This document shows positions 7,894-17,370 of a DNA stretch of 64,000 bases, in pieces; position 1 is the first letter of the stretch, and each line of letters begins with the position of its first letter. Origin of the DNA: Bacteroidales bacterium (GTDB lineage Bacteria > Bacteroidota > Bacteroidia > Bacteroidales > 4484-276); NCBI GenBank assembly GCA_035647615.1, contig DASRND010000017.1, positions 41,770-105,769 on the forward strand, given 5' to 3'. The position numbers and the translations under genes are program-made. The notes beneath the pieces were generated by a model, which was given only the letters and a program-made list of their open reading frames with translations, made no database searches and was not told the DNA's origin.

Positions 7894-8655
7894 TTATTTC
7901 TCTACTCCCTTGCGGAACTTCGCCTGGCTGGCAATTGTACCATCAGGATTGTATTCTTTCCAGATTCCGTGTTTCAGATTATTATCGTAATCGCCTTCGG
8001 TTTTCAAAGCACCATCCTGATAATATTCCCGAAAGGGACCCTGGCGCAAATTATGGCTGTAGGTTTCTTCGGTCATCAGCGCTCCGTCGTCGTGAAAAGT
8101 TTTTTGGACGCCTTCAAATTCTCCCTTTTGGTAATTATATTCGGCAATTACTTTACCACTCTGATTGTACCATTTAGAAGCGCCGTCCTTGAGCCCGTTA
8201 TCAAAATAAGATTCTTCCTGAACCAGCCCGGTATTGTAATAAGCTTTGCGCAATCCCTGTTGCAGACCGTTGAGGTAACTCTCTTCGAGCAGCAGCCGCG
8301 AGCCACGATCGAAGCTACGGATGGGACCATGCAAGGCATCGTCTTTGTAATACGTCTCCGAAACATAATAGCCACGGTTATCTATCTCCACAAACAAGCC
8401 TTCCTTTTTGCCCATATTGTAAGTCTGGACACTCTGAATCACATCGTTTGGGTGGTAAAAAATCCATGTGCCGTGCTTCTGGCTATCCACGTAAGTGCCG
8501 ATGGTTTTGGCACGACCAACCATTTCCTCCCAATAGCCTTGCTTCAGGCCTTGCTCGTTCGTTTGGTTTTTGATGGTGTCGTCGGGCATCACAATTTGGC
8601 CAAAGCCTGCAAGCGCCACAAACAAAAGCACCAGCATCGTTTTTAATTTTTTCAT
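7894..8655 (-). CDS. Exported MORN/YwqK-repeat protein
   Basis: This 253-residue protein has a signal peptide (MKKLKTMLVLLFVALAGFGQ) followed by about nine MORN-like repeats of 22-24 residues. Examples are GTWIFYHPNDVIQSVQTYNM, GPFREYYQDGALKTEGDYDN and GIWKEYNPDGTIASQAKF. Proteins of this type are often annotated as YwqK antitoxins, but in Bacteroidota they are usually exported repeat proteins of unknown role, and nothing here suggests a toxin partner. It is the first gene of a two-gene unit with the thioesterase. Confidence 0.85.
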   Translation of the reverse strand: MKKLKTMLVLLFVALAGFGQIVMPDDTIKNQTNEQGLKQGYWEEMVGRAKTIGTYVDSQKHGTWIFYHPNDVIQSVQTYNMGKKEGLFVEIDNRGYYVSETYYKDDALHGPIRSFDRGSRLLLEESYLNGLQQGLRKAYYNTGLVQEESYFDNGLKDGASKWYNQSGKVIAEYNYQKGEFEGVQKTFHDDGALMTEETYSHNLRQGPFREYYQDGALKTEGDYDNNLKHGIWKEYNPDGTIASQAKFRKGVEK

Positions 8656-8830
8656 AACTCAAATATTTTTAGATGAACTTTTTGCGAAAGCGCAAATTTA
8701 CAAACATCCAAAGAAAAAGCAAGCCGGAAACCGCAATGAAAATAACAAAAGCCATAGAAGGCCTCTGCGAATTACACGAAGAAGGCGAAATAACTATAAT
8801 AAATAATTAGCGGCAATTCGCGGATTCCTG
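8656..8830. other. Short gap with degenerate repeat text
   Basis: The segment 8755-8826 (gcgaattacacgaagaagg, then attagcggcaattcgcgg) resembles the repeat-like text at 4130-4230. There is no gene. The promoter of the MORN operon must lie in the part next to 8656, but I could not pick a clear -7 element. Confidence 0.4.
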
Positions 8831-11275
8831 TTATTCAGGAAACTCTTTCTTCTTTTTCAAATAGCTGTAATCAAGATAATAAAGCACTTTGAGCGAGAGA
8901 CTATTGTCGGAAGGGGCCTGGAGGGTGTTGTGTAAGTTTCCAAAAAACCGGTCGGTAATCTCCGATTGGTTGTGGGTGAGAATGGCATTTTTCCAGCTCA
9001 ACGCAAGCTCGCTGCCCGGCGCAAACTGCCACCGCAGATTCATGTCGATATTGAAAGCATTAAAACTAAAATCATTTTCTTGCTGATAATTGGTGGATTG
9101 CAATCTGCCATCCAACTCCAAATCATAAAAGCGATTGTATTTGGCCGAAAGCCAATAGTGGCGCATCCTGAAATCGAGTGCCAGCATATTGGTGAAGATG
9201 TAGGTGGTACTAAAAATATTCTCGACCGTCTGCAGGTCGCGGCTTCCAAAAATTATTTCGAGCGGCTCGGCGTCGATGCGATCCACAAAACCTATATCGT
9301 TTAGCTGCATTTTATAGCGACTGCTAAGATTTATCGAAAGGCGGTCGTTGACGCGCCATCGCGGGGAAACGCGACCGGAAAACTCGTTTTGCGCATAGCG
9401 CGACGAATGATCATAGCCAGCGCGCAGATCGACGATGAAAGGCATGCGATAGTCGGGCGAGAGGGAAATGTTAAATTCATAATCGGGAGGCTTTTCAAAC
9501 ACCCGCCCCGGCGTACGCGCCTCGTAATAATCGAAGCCGGCGACAGGCTCCAGCTCAAAATCGAAGCTAACGGTGAGGTGGTTGCGAAAGGTGGCGCGCG
9601 AGCTGCCGAAGATGCCAAACTCCACAAAGTCGGCGGGTTCAAAACGCGTTCGATACCACATCGAAAAAGTATTGTACAAGTCGAGCAACTTCCAGAAAGG
9701 ATTATAGAAATTGTAATGCAGTTGCATGTCGTGGGTGATCTTGTTGTTCACATCCAGAAATCCCAAATCGTTGGGGTCGTAGGTATCCGTCTCGACCCAT
9801 CGTGCAAGCTCAAAACGAAATGGTCCGCTGGTTTTATTCAATGTCAAATCGTAGGCATAGCCAAGATTGGCGGCTTCTGACCTGTGATATTTCTGACTGA
9901 GATTGAAGCGGCCATCGACGGAATAACTGCCCCGGCCATTAAAAAACAGAAACTGTGTTCCGGTGACGTTGGCCGTGGTACCCGCTTTGCCTTTGTACAC
10001 ATTTGTATTATAAAAGCTCAAAAAGGAGTTGTGCTTCATGCTTTGGTCCACCACTACCATATTATAATTGGTAAAAGGCTGTGTGATAATTTCGCGCTGG
10101 TTGCCCAGGGAATCGTTGAGAATGGCGGTGGATTGCGCCGAGAAAGCATTAAAAACACCAATTCCCAGCCCTTTGCCCGTGCGTCCTGAAATTTTGGTTG
10201 CGTTGAGCAGCCGGGTTTTCGAAGGATTCTCTGTCACTGTTTCGCCAGGCTGCAGGCTGTCATAAATGGCTGCGTAGCCATCGGGCACATCGCCAATGCG
10301 CCGTGAATAAAAGATGTTGCCTTTCCCAAACAACTCGGTGCCTTCGGTAAAAAATGGCCGGCGTTCTTCGTAATAGACCTCGAAAGGCGACAGATTAAAA
10401 ATCTGGTCGTCGGACTGCACCTGGCCGAAGTCGGGTATCAGCGTCATGTCGAGCGTAAAACTTTCGTTGATTCCATATTTTAGATCCATCCCATAATTAA
10501 AAGAATACCCCCACGATGGCTCATTGGCCAACTTTTCGAGATATGCCGAAACATAGGGCGTGAGCGAGAGCCGCAGCGGCGGCCTGATGTTGTATAGCTG
10601 CGTTATCTCCCCAGCCTGTTTCAACCGGCCTTGTATATTTTTATCGATAAAGTTCCAGGTATCAATTTCACGCTTACGGCGGATGCTTCGTTCGGCATTA
10701 AATCCCCATGTTTGCACATCGTTTTCAGGAAAGCGCAATGCCGAGTAGGGTATTTTCAGCTCTGCCGTCCATCCGCTGTCGGTCAGATTTACACTGCTCA
10801 CCCACACAGCATCCCACTCCTGGTCGTCGTCGTCGTTATAGATTCGGGAATCCAACTGCACCCCAGAGGCTGTTACACCAAAAGCACTGGCATTCAATCC
10901 ATCGTTGTAGGGGCTGAGATAAAACATGATGTAATCGGCGTTAAGATTGTCGGCATCTCTAAAACCCAGCTCGGTAAGGATACTATCGGGAGCGCTGTCG
11001 TACATGGTGGCGCCGATGTAAATGGCCGCATCGTCGTAAAGAATTTTTACCTGTGTATTTTCGGTGGCCACGGCGCTGTTGTAGGGTTCAAACTGAACGA
11101 AATCGCCGGCCACAGGTGCTTGCTGCCAGGCGGCTTCGTCAAGCACTCCGTCGATCTGAAGGTGAATTTGCACAGGCCAGGCCGCCACCTGCTTTCGCTG
11201 TGTCTGCCCATTCAAACCGACCGCCACCAGCAGCAGTATTATTATAATGACAACGGAAAAGGCTTGCTTTTTCAA
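8831..11275 (-). CDS. CBM9-like/DUF5916 outer-membrane barrel protein
   Basis: This 814-residue protein has a signal peptide at residues 1-24, a carbohydrate-binding family 9-like beta-sandwich at about 30-235 (IDGVLDEAAWQQAP, VKILYDDAAIYIGATMYDS, WTAELKIPYSALRF), and a DUF5916 domain to the end. The latter reads as a long series of amphipathic beta strands, as in an outer-membrane barrel. It includes the family-typical segment FEVYYEERRPFFTEGTELFG near residue 300. Such proteins are common in Bacteroidota and are presumed surface proteins that bind or take up glycans, but no substrate is established. It is a single gene with its own upstream region. Confidence 0.88.
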   Translation of the reverse strand: MKKQAFSVVIIIILLLVAVGLNGQTQRKQVAAWPVQIHLQIDGVLDEAAWQQAPVAGDFVQFEPYNSAVATENTQVKILYDDAAIYIGATMYDSAPDSILTELGFRDADNLNADYIMFYLSPYNDGLNASAFGVTASGVQLDSRIYNDDDDQEWDAVWVSSVNLTDSGWTAELKIPYSALRFPENDVQTWGFNAERSIRRKREIDTWNFIDKNIQGRLKQAGEITQLYNIRPPLRLSLTPYVSAYLEKLANEPSWGYSFNYGMDLKYGINESFTLDMTLIPDFGQVQSDDQIFNLSPFEVYYEERRPFFTEGTELFGKGNIFYSRRIGDVPDGYAAIYDSLQPGETVTENPSKTRLLNATKISGRTGKGLGIGVFNAFSAQSTAILNDSLGNQREIITQPFTNYNMVVVDQSMKHNSFLSFYNTNVYKGKAGTTANVTGTQFLFFNGRGSYSVDGRFNLSQKYHRSEAANLGYAYDLTLNKTSGPFRFELARWVETDTYDPNDLGFLDVNNKITHDMQLHYNFYNPFWKLLDLYNTFSMWYRTRFEPADFVEFGIFGSSRATFRNHLTVSFDFELEPVAGFDYYEARTPGRVFEKPPDYEFNISLSPDYRMPFIVDLRAGYDHSSRYAQNEFSGRVSPRWRVNDRLSINLSSRYKMQLNDIGFVDRIDAEPLEIIFGSRDLQTVENIFSTTYIFTNMLALDFRMRHYWLSAKYNRFYDLELDGRLQSTNYQQENDFSFNAFNIDMNLRWQFAPGSELALSWKNAILTHNQSEITDRFFGNLHNTLQAPSDNSLSLKVLYYLDYSYLKKKKEFPE

Positions 11276-11410
11276 ATGTATCGATTGGTTGATGAGATGA
11301 ATCAGGATAACACAGAATCGGATTTGAAATTTTGGAATTTATTTGTCATTTGCATTTTGTCAATTGGAGCTTGCCTAATAAAATTCTATCTTTTATGATA
11401 AAACAAAAAG
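11276..11410. other. Short gap with AT-rich dispersed motif
   Basis: The text around 11325-11395 (aaattttggaatttatttgt, later attggagcttgcc) belongs to a degenerate motif seen again at 19885-19920, 43755-43815 and 44790-44845. No gene is present. Confidence 0.4.
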
Positions 11411-11926
11411 CTATTGAAAGTCAGAAAGCAGCTCTTGATAAATCTCATAGTTTTCGTCGTCGAAGCAGCAAAAGATCACCTTTTCAGGAAACTGTTCTTT
11501 TTCGAGATAAGCGCGTACTGTTTCGATGGCAATGGCCGCCGCTTGCTCTTTCGGAAAACGATAAATGCCTGTACTGATATTTGGAAAAGCTACCGAAGCA
11601 CATTTTTCGGCGTTGGCCAGTTCAAGGCTTTCGACGTAACAGGAGCGTAGCAGCTCTGGCTCGCCACGATTTCCATCGCGCCACACAGGCCCAACGGTAT
11701 GAATTACATATTTGGCCGGAAGCCGAAAGCCGGGAGTAATTTTGGCGTAACCGGTATCGCAGCCTTCCAATTCGATACATGCCTCAAGCAGTTCCCGCCC
11801 GGCAGCCCGATGGATGGCGCCATCCACTCCGCCGCCGCCACGCAGCGATTCGTTGGCAGCATTTACGATGGCATCCACATCCAGCGTGGTAATGTCGTCT
11901 TTGATAAGTTCGATTCGTGATTTCAT
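11411..11926 (-). CDS. Macrodomain protein, probable O-acetyl-ADP-ribose deacetylase
   Basis: This 171-residue protein is a stand-alone macrodomain of the YmdB/MacroD group, which removes ADP-ribose from proteins or deacetylates O-acetyl-ADP-ribose. The ligand-binding motifs are clear: [20 protein letters not shown] at residues 18-37, the HTVGPVW strand near residue 75, and the phosphate loop [12 protein letters not shown] near residue 113. It is of normal length and apparently monocistronic. Whether it acts on protein, nucleic acid or free metabolite cannot be told from the sequence. Confidence 0.93.
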   Translation of the reverse strand: MKSRIELIKDDITTLDVDAIVNAANESLRGGGGVDGAIHRAAGRELLEACIELEGCDTGYAKITPGFRLPAKYVIHTVGPVWRDGNRGEPELLRSCYVESLELANAEKCASVAFPNISTGIYRFPKEQAAAIAIETVRAYLEKEQFPEKVIFCCFDDENYEIYQELLSDFQ

Positions 11927-11970
11927 ATCTTTTTAATTTTTTAATGAGTTGCAAAAATATTTTTTTAAAA

Positions 11971-12008
11971 CAAAAAAACAGCATTCTGCTCAAGGGCAAA
12001 ATGCTGTT
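11971..12008 (-). terminator. Rho-independent terminator of the S46 peptidase gene
   Basis: Read on the minus strand, AACAGCAT (12008-12001) pairs perfectly with ATGCTGTT (11984-11977), enclosing a 16-base loop, and a run of seven T follows. It begins 37 bases after the stop codon at 12045. Confidence 0.8.
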
Positions 12009-12044
12009 CTTTTCATTGTATCGAAATAAGGCGTCTTTGCAATC

Positions 12045-14228
12045 TTATCTCACAATCGTCAGCTCGTCGATCAGATTTTTGGCGCCTGCATATTTATCAA
12101 TTACAAAAAGCACGTAGCGAATGTCGACGCTGATGGTGCGCTGCAGCTCGGTTTCGAAGGCGATGTCGCCGCTCATGGCTTCCCAGTTGCCATCGAAAGC
12201 AATACCGATGAGCTCACCGTTGCCGTTCATTACAGGGCTGCCTGAGTTGCCACCGGTGATGTCGTTGGTAGAGAGGAAACCAACCACCAATTTACCATCT
12301 TCGGCATACTGTCCAAAGTCTTTGGCTTCGTAAAGCTGCTTCAGTTTTGCGGGAACAACAAATTCGTCATTCGACGGGTCTTCTTTTTCCATCACGCCGC
12401 TCAGATGCGTTTTGTAATCGAAATGGATGGCATCGGCGGGATAGTAATCCTTGATAGTGCCGTACGTGAAGCGCATGCTGGAGTTGGCGTCGGGATAATA
12501 TTTGGTGTCCGGATTCATCTGGCGCAAGCCATCAATAAAAAGACGCATGCCTTCATCCACTGCACTTTGGCCACTTATAAAAGCGGCACGCTTATCCATC
12601 ATAGATTGTTGCAACGATTGAGATGCCTGATAGGCCAGATCTTTATCGAGTGTTTTCTTTTTGGGATTGTCGAGGAATTTCATAAAAGATGCTTCGTTGG
12701 CAAACACTGATTTTTCGAACATCGCATCGACGTAGGCATCAATATTACCACCAAAATCTTTATTGATAGTTGCAAACAAAGTCGGCTGCTGGCTGGCCGG
12801 GATATTTTTCTGATACAATTTCAGCAGCGCCTTCATTATGTCTTTGTCCATGTCGCGATTGTAGTCTTCAAAGATCTCCTGCACTTCAGGTTCCAAACTT
12901 TTTGCTGTTTCTGCGATGGCCGCCTTATTCTTTTTGGCATCCTTAAGCATAGGCTCCATTTGTCCGGCCATAGCAGCCATGCTCAGCAAATCGACATCAC
13001 CAGAACCGATGGCGGCATAATAAAAAGGTTTTACCACACCTTTGAGCTGCTTGTAACCACCCTCGATATTTTCGAGCACCTGTCCGTATTTTTCTTTGTG
13101 CTGCGGATTTTGGTTCACCCATTTGGTGAAATCCTTTTCTATTAGCTGTTTCTGCGATTTCACGTCGAGGCGTTTGAGGCCGCGGGATTGACCAATCGTA
13201 TATTTCCAGCTATTGGCTATACCGGCATGGTCGCTGGCATATTTAATACGCATTGCATCATCGGAATCCATGTAGGATTTCATCACCGCGAGGCTGGCGC
13301 CAAAAAGTTCGATGATGGCAGGATTGGTTTCTTCCAGAGCAAATTCGATACCGTAAGAAGTCAGGTAACGGTCGGTGCCACCGGGGTATCCCCAGATCAT
13401 AGCGTAGTCATTATTTTTGTAGCCTTTGAGAGAAATAGGCAGATGATGCCGTGGACGGAAAGGAACATTTTCTTTGGCATATTCGGCGGGTGAGCCATCG
13501 GGAGCGCAATAGACACGGAAGATGCTAAAGTCGCCGGTATGACGGGGCCACATCCAGTTGTCGGTGTCGCCGCCAAATTTCCCGATCGACGAAGGAGGCG
13601 CGCCTACCAAACGAACGTCTTTGAAGGTTTCGTAGATAAACATGTAATATTCATTACCGCCGAAGAAGCTTTTCACCACCACGTCGTATTTACCATCTTC
13701 TGAAGCCTCGGATTTGATATCCTTTGTCAGCTCACGTACTTTGGCAGCGCGCTGAGCACCGGTCATGGTATCGGAGAGCTGTGGCAATATCAGCGGGTTG
13801 AGATCTTCCATCCTTACAAGGAACGACGCAGTAAGGTTGGGATTGGAAAGCTCCTCATTGAAATTCATAGCCCAGAAGCCGTCAGTGAGATAATCGTGCT
13901 CGATGGTGCTGTGATTTTGGATGATGTCGTAGCCACAGTGATGATTAGTAAAAAGCAGCCCCTGATCCGACACCATCTCGCCGGAACAGAAATATCCGTT
14001 GGGAGCGCTGCCGCTGGCAAGTCCAACGATGGCATCTTTCAGACTGGAGTTGTTGATGCTGTAGAGCTCCTCAGCAGTCAGCCGCAAACCCATTTCCTGG
14101 ATGTCAGTCCAGTTGAGACGATCGACAAACATTGGCAACCACATTCCTTCGTCGGGGCGTGGAGAAGCAGCAAAGGTGGTAATGCCCATCAGTACTGCAG
14201 CCAGAAAAGTTAAAAGAGAATTTTTCAT
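12045..14228 (-). CDS. S46 family dipeptidyl-peptidase (DPP7/DPP11 type)
   Basis: This 727-residue exported peptidase removes dipeptides from peptide N-termini in the periplasm, supporting amino-acid use. The signal peptide covers residues 1-21. The catalytic His is in LLFTNHHCGYD at about 96-97, the Asp region is GGDTDNWMWPRHTGDF near 222-237, and the nucleophile Ser is in TGGNSGSPV at about 662. In Porphyromonas enzymes the residue 18 positions after this Ser sets P1 preference: Arg in DPP11 (acidic P1) and Gly in DPP7 (hydrophobic P1). Here it is Gly (IAFDGNWE), although the flanking text (NWE, SVDIRYVLFVIDKYAGAKNL) resembles DPP11. I infer DPP7-like specificity. A terminator follows at 11971-12008. 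Confidence 0.95.
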   Translation of the reverse strand: MKNSLLTFLAAVLMGITTFAASPRPDEGMWLPMFVDRLNWTDIQEMGLRLTAEELYSINNSSLKDAIVGLASGSAPNGYFCSGEMVSDQGLLFTNHHCGYDIIQNHSTIEHDYLTDGFWAMNFNEELSNPNLTASFLVRMEDLNPLILPQLSDTMTGAQRAAKVRELTKDIKSEASEDGKYDVVVKSFFGGNEYYMFIYETFKDVRLVGAPPSSIGKFGGDTDNWMWPRHTGDFSIFRVYCAPDGSPAEYAKENVPFRPRHHLPISLKGYKNNDYAMIWGYPGGTDRYLTSYGIEFALEETNPAIIELFGASLAVMKSYMDSDDAMRIKYASDHAGIANSWKYTIGQSRGLKRLDVKSQKQLIEKDFTKWVNQNPQHKEKYGQVLENIEGGYKQLKGVVKPFYYAAIGSGDVDLLSMAAMAGQMEPMLKDAKKNKAAIAETAKSLEPEVQEIFEDYNRDMDKDIMKALLKLYQKNIPASQQPTLFATINKDFGGNIDAYVDAMFEKSVFANEASFMKFLDNPKKKTLDKDLAYQASQSLQQSMMDKRAAFISGQSAVDEGMRLFIDGLRQMNPDTKYYPDANSSMRFTYGTIKDYYPADAIHFDYKTHLSGVMEKEDPSNDEFVVPAKLKQLYEAKDFGQYAEDGKLVVGFLSTNDITGGNSGSPVMNGNGELIGIAFDGNWEAMSGDIAFETELQRTISVDIRYVLFVIDKYAGAKNLIDELTIVR

Positions 14229-14644
14229 AAGATCTGTTGATTAATTATTTGATATTAATAAATGAGCGAAAAAAATCGGACTCAGTTTTTAAATGATATT
14301 TTAAAAAACTCAAAAATGTTATTCACCGGTTGTTAAACTTCAGCCTTTTCGACACTGCTGAAATACATTCAAACCAATAAAACATTTATTTGACGCCGAA
14401 CCAATAAGTCGGTTACGCCGCTCCAAAATTAAATAAATTTATTTCGGAGATGCCCACTGTCAGGTTTCGTAATTTTTAAAGTGGGGAAATGAGGTTCGAT
14501 CACGGATATCCAAAAGCTGAAACCAACATTTTATTTTATAAAAAAATCCCAGTTTTTTAGTCTAAAACATTGAAATTACTTTAATTTCGCTCGACTTTAT
14601 AATCAGTAAATCATTCATTTTTAATCATCACAAAATCTACATCT
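14229..14644. other. Divergent intergenic region, no gene
   Basis: The gap lies between the S46 peptidase gene (minus) and the first T9SS cargo gene (plus) and should carry both promoters. On the plus strand TAATTTCG near 14580 is one mismatch from the -7 consensus TAnnTTTG, but no matching -33 element is placed properly. I see no RNA gene or repeat. Confidence 0.4.
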
Positions 14645-17116
14645 ATGAAAAAGCTATTTACTTTTTTAATGTTGACGTTGGCATTTTCTTTCGCTTCCAC
14701 CGCGCAGTATGCCGACAATTTCGATTCGTATGACTCCGGCCAAAAGTTGGTGCAGCAAGCACTCGCTGGCGGAATTACTCACTGGACCTGCTGGACCGGC
14801 AATGGCGGCGCCGGCGGTGCCGAAGATCCAATGATCACTGCCGACCAGGCGCTCTCAGCTCCCAACGCAGTGGTATGCTCAGGAACCAACGATTTTGTAG
14901 CGCTCTTTGGCGACCAGACAGAAGGCAAGCACATCGTCTCCTTCGACGTGTATGTGCCCACAGGATTTGTTGGCTATTTTAACCTCCTGCAGGTTTATGG
15001 CGAAGGCGGCGCAGGTGCAGTGTGGGGTTCCGAAGTATATTTCAATCCCAATGGCACCGGCAGTTTGAATGCCAACGGCAGTGCAGGATTTAAAACCTTC
15101 AGCTACGCCTACGACACCTGGTTCCATGTAGAAAACATTGTGGATCTGAACGCCGACCAGGCTTCACTCATAGTGGCAGGTACCGAAATAGCGACATGGA
15201 AATGGAGCCTGGGAGCTTCGGGCAGCGGCGTGAACAAACTGGCAGCTATGGACATCTTTGCAGCAGCTACCAATGGCTCACCCAAATGCTATTTTGATAA
15301 TATGAAATTTTCACAAGCTACCTCTTTTGAAATTTTTGATGATTTAGAAACCTATAATGCTAACGAAAAACTTGTTCAACAAGCATTGGCTCAGGGAATC
15401 GAACACTGGACCTGCTGGACTGGCAACGGTGGCGCCGGTGGCGCTGAAGACCCAATGGTAACCACTGATCAGGCGGCCTCCGGAGCAAACTCAATAATAT
15501 GTGAAGGAACCAACGACTTTGTGATGCTCTTTGGCAACAAAACCAGCGGTAAGTACGCCGTAAGTTTTGATGTATTTGTACCCACCGGATTTGTTGGCTA
15601 TTACAATTTGCTGCAGGTTTATGGTGAAGGCGGCGCAGGAGCAGTGTGGGGATCGGAAGTATATTTCAATCCTAACGCGACAGCCAGCATTAATGCCAAC
15701 GGCACCGCAGGTTACGCCACTTTTGGCTATCCCTACAACACATGGATTCATATCGACAACATCGTCGACCTGAACGCCGACCAGGCCTCATTGATGGTGG
15801 AGGGCGCTGAAGTTGCATCATGGAAGTGGAGCCTGGGAGCTTCGGGAAGCGGAGTAAACCAACTGGCAGCTATGGACATATTTGCCGCCGCTACCAATGG
15901 CACTCCCAAATGTTACTTTGATAACTTCACCCTCGAAAATTTTGCAGGTCTCCCCGCTCCTACCAACCTTTCCGCCACTGTACTCGACAACGATGTGACA
16001 TTGCAATGGAATGCTCCTTCTGGAGATATTATTGGTTATAATGTTTATCGCGACGGCGTGATGATTGCCGAAAAGATCACCCCAACTACCTATGTGGATT
16101 TGGATTTACTACCCAATTATTACATGTATGATGTAAAAGCTGTGTATGACGAAGGCATTTCGGCAGGCGCCGGCCCTATAGAAGTTTATATTGAAGGTGG
16201 TACCGAACGCAAAATGGTATTGGTCGAAATTGGCACTGGTACCTGGTGTCCGTATTGTCCGGGTGCCGCCCTGGGTGCCGACGATCTTATCGAAAACGGC
16301 CATAATGTAGCTGTTATCGAATACCACAACAACGATAACTACGCCACGCCACAAACCGATTATCGTAATGGGACTTATTACAACATCACCGGCTTTCCAA
16401 CAGCATTTTTTGACGGTGTGATTTCGCATGTGGGTGGCAACAATTCCCAGAGCTTGTACCAAACCTACCTCCCCTCCTATGAGGAACGTGCTGCTAAAAT
16501 GTCGCTATTTGAAATGGATCTGAATGTTGTAAATAGTGGAACCAATGCAGTAGATGCTTACGTATCGGTTGATAACATTTATCCTTATTCGGGCAATAAC
16601 ATTGTGTTGCATGTGGTAATTACCGAATCGGAGATCGCCCAAAACTGGCAGGGACAAACAGAACTCAACTTTGTGTGCCGCAAGATGTATCCTGATCAAT
16701 TCGGTACAGCTATGAACTTTTCGAGCCAACCCACCTACGAAGGCACTTTTGCTGTGGATATTGCCGGCTACGTAAAAGACAATTGCGAAATCGTGGTTTT
16801 CCTGCAGGACAATACAACCAAGGAAGTGTTGCAGGCACAGAAGTTCGACCTGGAAGATATCGTTGGTATTAATGAAAATCCAGTTCGTCGCTCCGTCAGC
16901 ATCTATCCAAATCCTGCTAATTCAGTTTTGAACATCACTGCTGAAAAAAGCATGACCGCAGTAAAAATCATGAATCATCTCGGACAAATTGTTTTAAACA
17001 GAGAAACGACGGGTACTAATTTCTCCCTTAACGTTGCAGACTTTGCACCCGGCATTTATTTCGTAAAAGTAATCACCGGGCAAGGAACACTTACTGAAAA
17101 AATTGTTGTCGAATGA
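14645..17116 (+). CDS. T9SS-secreted protein: two LamG-like repeats, FnIII, Omp28/thioredoxin-like domain
   Basis: This 823-residue protein has a signal peptide at residues 1-20 and two tandem, very similar domains of about 190 residues, at roughly 33-222 and 241-430. Both contain HWTCWTGNGGAGGAEDPM, LLQVYGEGGAGAVWGSEVYF and the CYFDN ending; they look like LamG/concanavalin-type binding modules. A fibronectin type III domain follows at about 440-520. Next comes an Omp28-related, thioredoxin-like domain beginning MVLVEIGTGTWCPYCPGAA, with a CPYC motif at about 538-541. The C-terminal T9SS sorting domain covers about 750-823 (SIYPNPANSVLNI, ending LTEKIVVE). It is predicted to be exported by the Sec and T9SS routes to the surface or medium. 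A redox role for CPYC is inference. Confidence 0.9.
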   Translation: MKKLFTFLMLTLAFSFASTAQYADNFDSYDSGQKLVQQALAGGITHWTCWTGNGGAGGAEDPMITADQALSAPNAVVCSGTNDFVALFGDQTEGKHIVSFDVYVPTGFVGYFNLLQVYGEGGAGAVWGSEVYFNPNGTGSLNANGSAGFKTFSYAYDTWFHVENIVDLNADQASLIVAGTEIATWKWSLGASGSGVNKLAAMDIFAAATNGSPKCYFDNMKFSQATSFEIFDDLETYNANEKLVQQALAQGIEHWTCWTGNGGAGGAEDPMVTTDQAASGANSIICEGTNDFVMLFGNKTSGKYAVSFDVFVPTGFVGYYNLLQVYGEGGAGAVWGSEVYFNPNATASINANGTAGYATFGYPYNTWIHIDNIVDLNADQASLMVEGAEVASWKWSLGASGSGVNQLAAMDIFAAATNGTPKCYFDNFTLENFAGLPAPTNLSATVLDNDVTLQWNAPSGDIIGYNVYRDGVMIAEKITPTTYVDLDLLPNYYMYDVKAVYDEGISAGAGPIEVYIEGGTERKMVLVEIGTGTWCPYCPGAALGADDLIENGHNVAVIEYHNNDNYATPQTDYRNGTYYNITGFPTAFFDGVISHVGGNNSQSLYQTYLPSYEERAAKMSLFEMDLNVVNSGTNAVDAYVSVDNIYPYSGNNIVLHVVITESEIAQNWQGQTELNFVCRKMYPDQFGTAMNFSSQPTYEGTFAVDIAGYVKDNCEIVVFLQDNTTKEVLQAQKFDLEDIVGINENPVRRSVSIYPNPANSVLNITAEKSMTAVKIMNHLGQIVLNRETTGTNFSLNVADFAPGIYFVKVITGQGTLTEKIVVE
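14741..15310 (+). repeat. First unit of intragenic domain duplication
   Basis: It encodes the first LamG-like domain of the T9SS protein. The equivalent codons lie 624 bases (208 codons) downstream. Many nucleotides are shared, for example the stretch coding for GEGGAGAVWGSEVYF. Confidence 0.85.
15365..15934 (+). repeat. Second unit of intragenic domain duplication
   Basis: It encodes the second LamG-like domain of the same protein. It is linked to the first unit by about 18 codons. The differences from the first unit are mainly conservative, consistent with a duplication kept under selection. Confidence 0.85.
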
Positions 17117-17225
17117 TCCTGTGAAGCGCAAACTTCCGGGAAGTAATTGATTGGAACTTTGATACTGATTGGCAGAGGTAAACTTCTAACCGCCTAAGGT
17201 TAAAAAGTAATCTGTCCTATTAAAA

Positions 17226-17258
17226 AATGGCTACACATATTTGTAGTCATTTTTTTTT
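17226..17258 (+). terminator. Rho-independent terminator after the first T9SS gene
   Basis: AATGGCTACA (17226-17235) pairs with TGTAGTCATT (17242-17251) with one G-U pair, and a run of T follows. It lies about 110 bases after the stop at 17116. It also argues against translation starting at 17227 for the next gene. Confidence 0.75.
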
Positions 17259-17360
17259 GATGACGAACATGTTTTCAGTATATTTGCCTCTCAATAAACG
17301 GCTACCGGTGATTATGAAAATATTGGCGGCTGTTTTAAATGAAATATTTATTAAAAAAAA

Positions 17361-17366
17361 AGGAGG
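17361..17366 (+). promoter_or_regulatory. Strong Shine-Dalgarno sequence that fixes the start at 17371
   Basis: AGGAGG stands four bases before ATG 17371. Such a perfect SD is unusual for Bacteroidota genes, which mostly lack one, and it selects the short start of the second T9SS protein. Confidence 0.7.
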
Positions 17367-17370
17367 GTTT

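Noticed and set aside
7894..8655. YwqK-type antitoxin of a toxin-antitoxin pair
   Set aside because: The protein is exported and repeat-based and has no toxin partner. The common annotation label is not supported by context.
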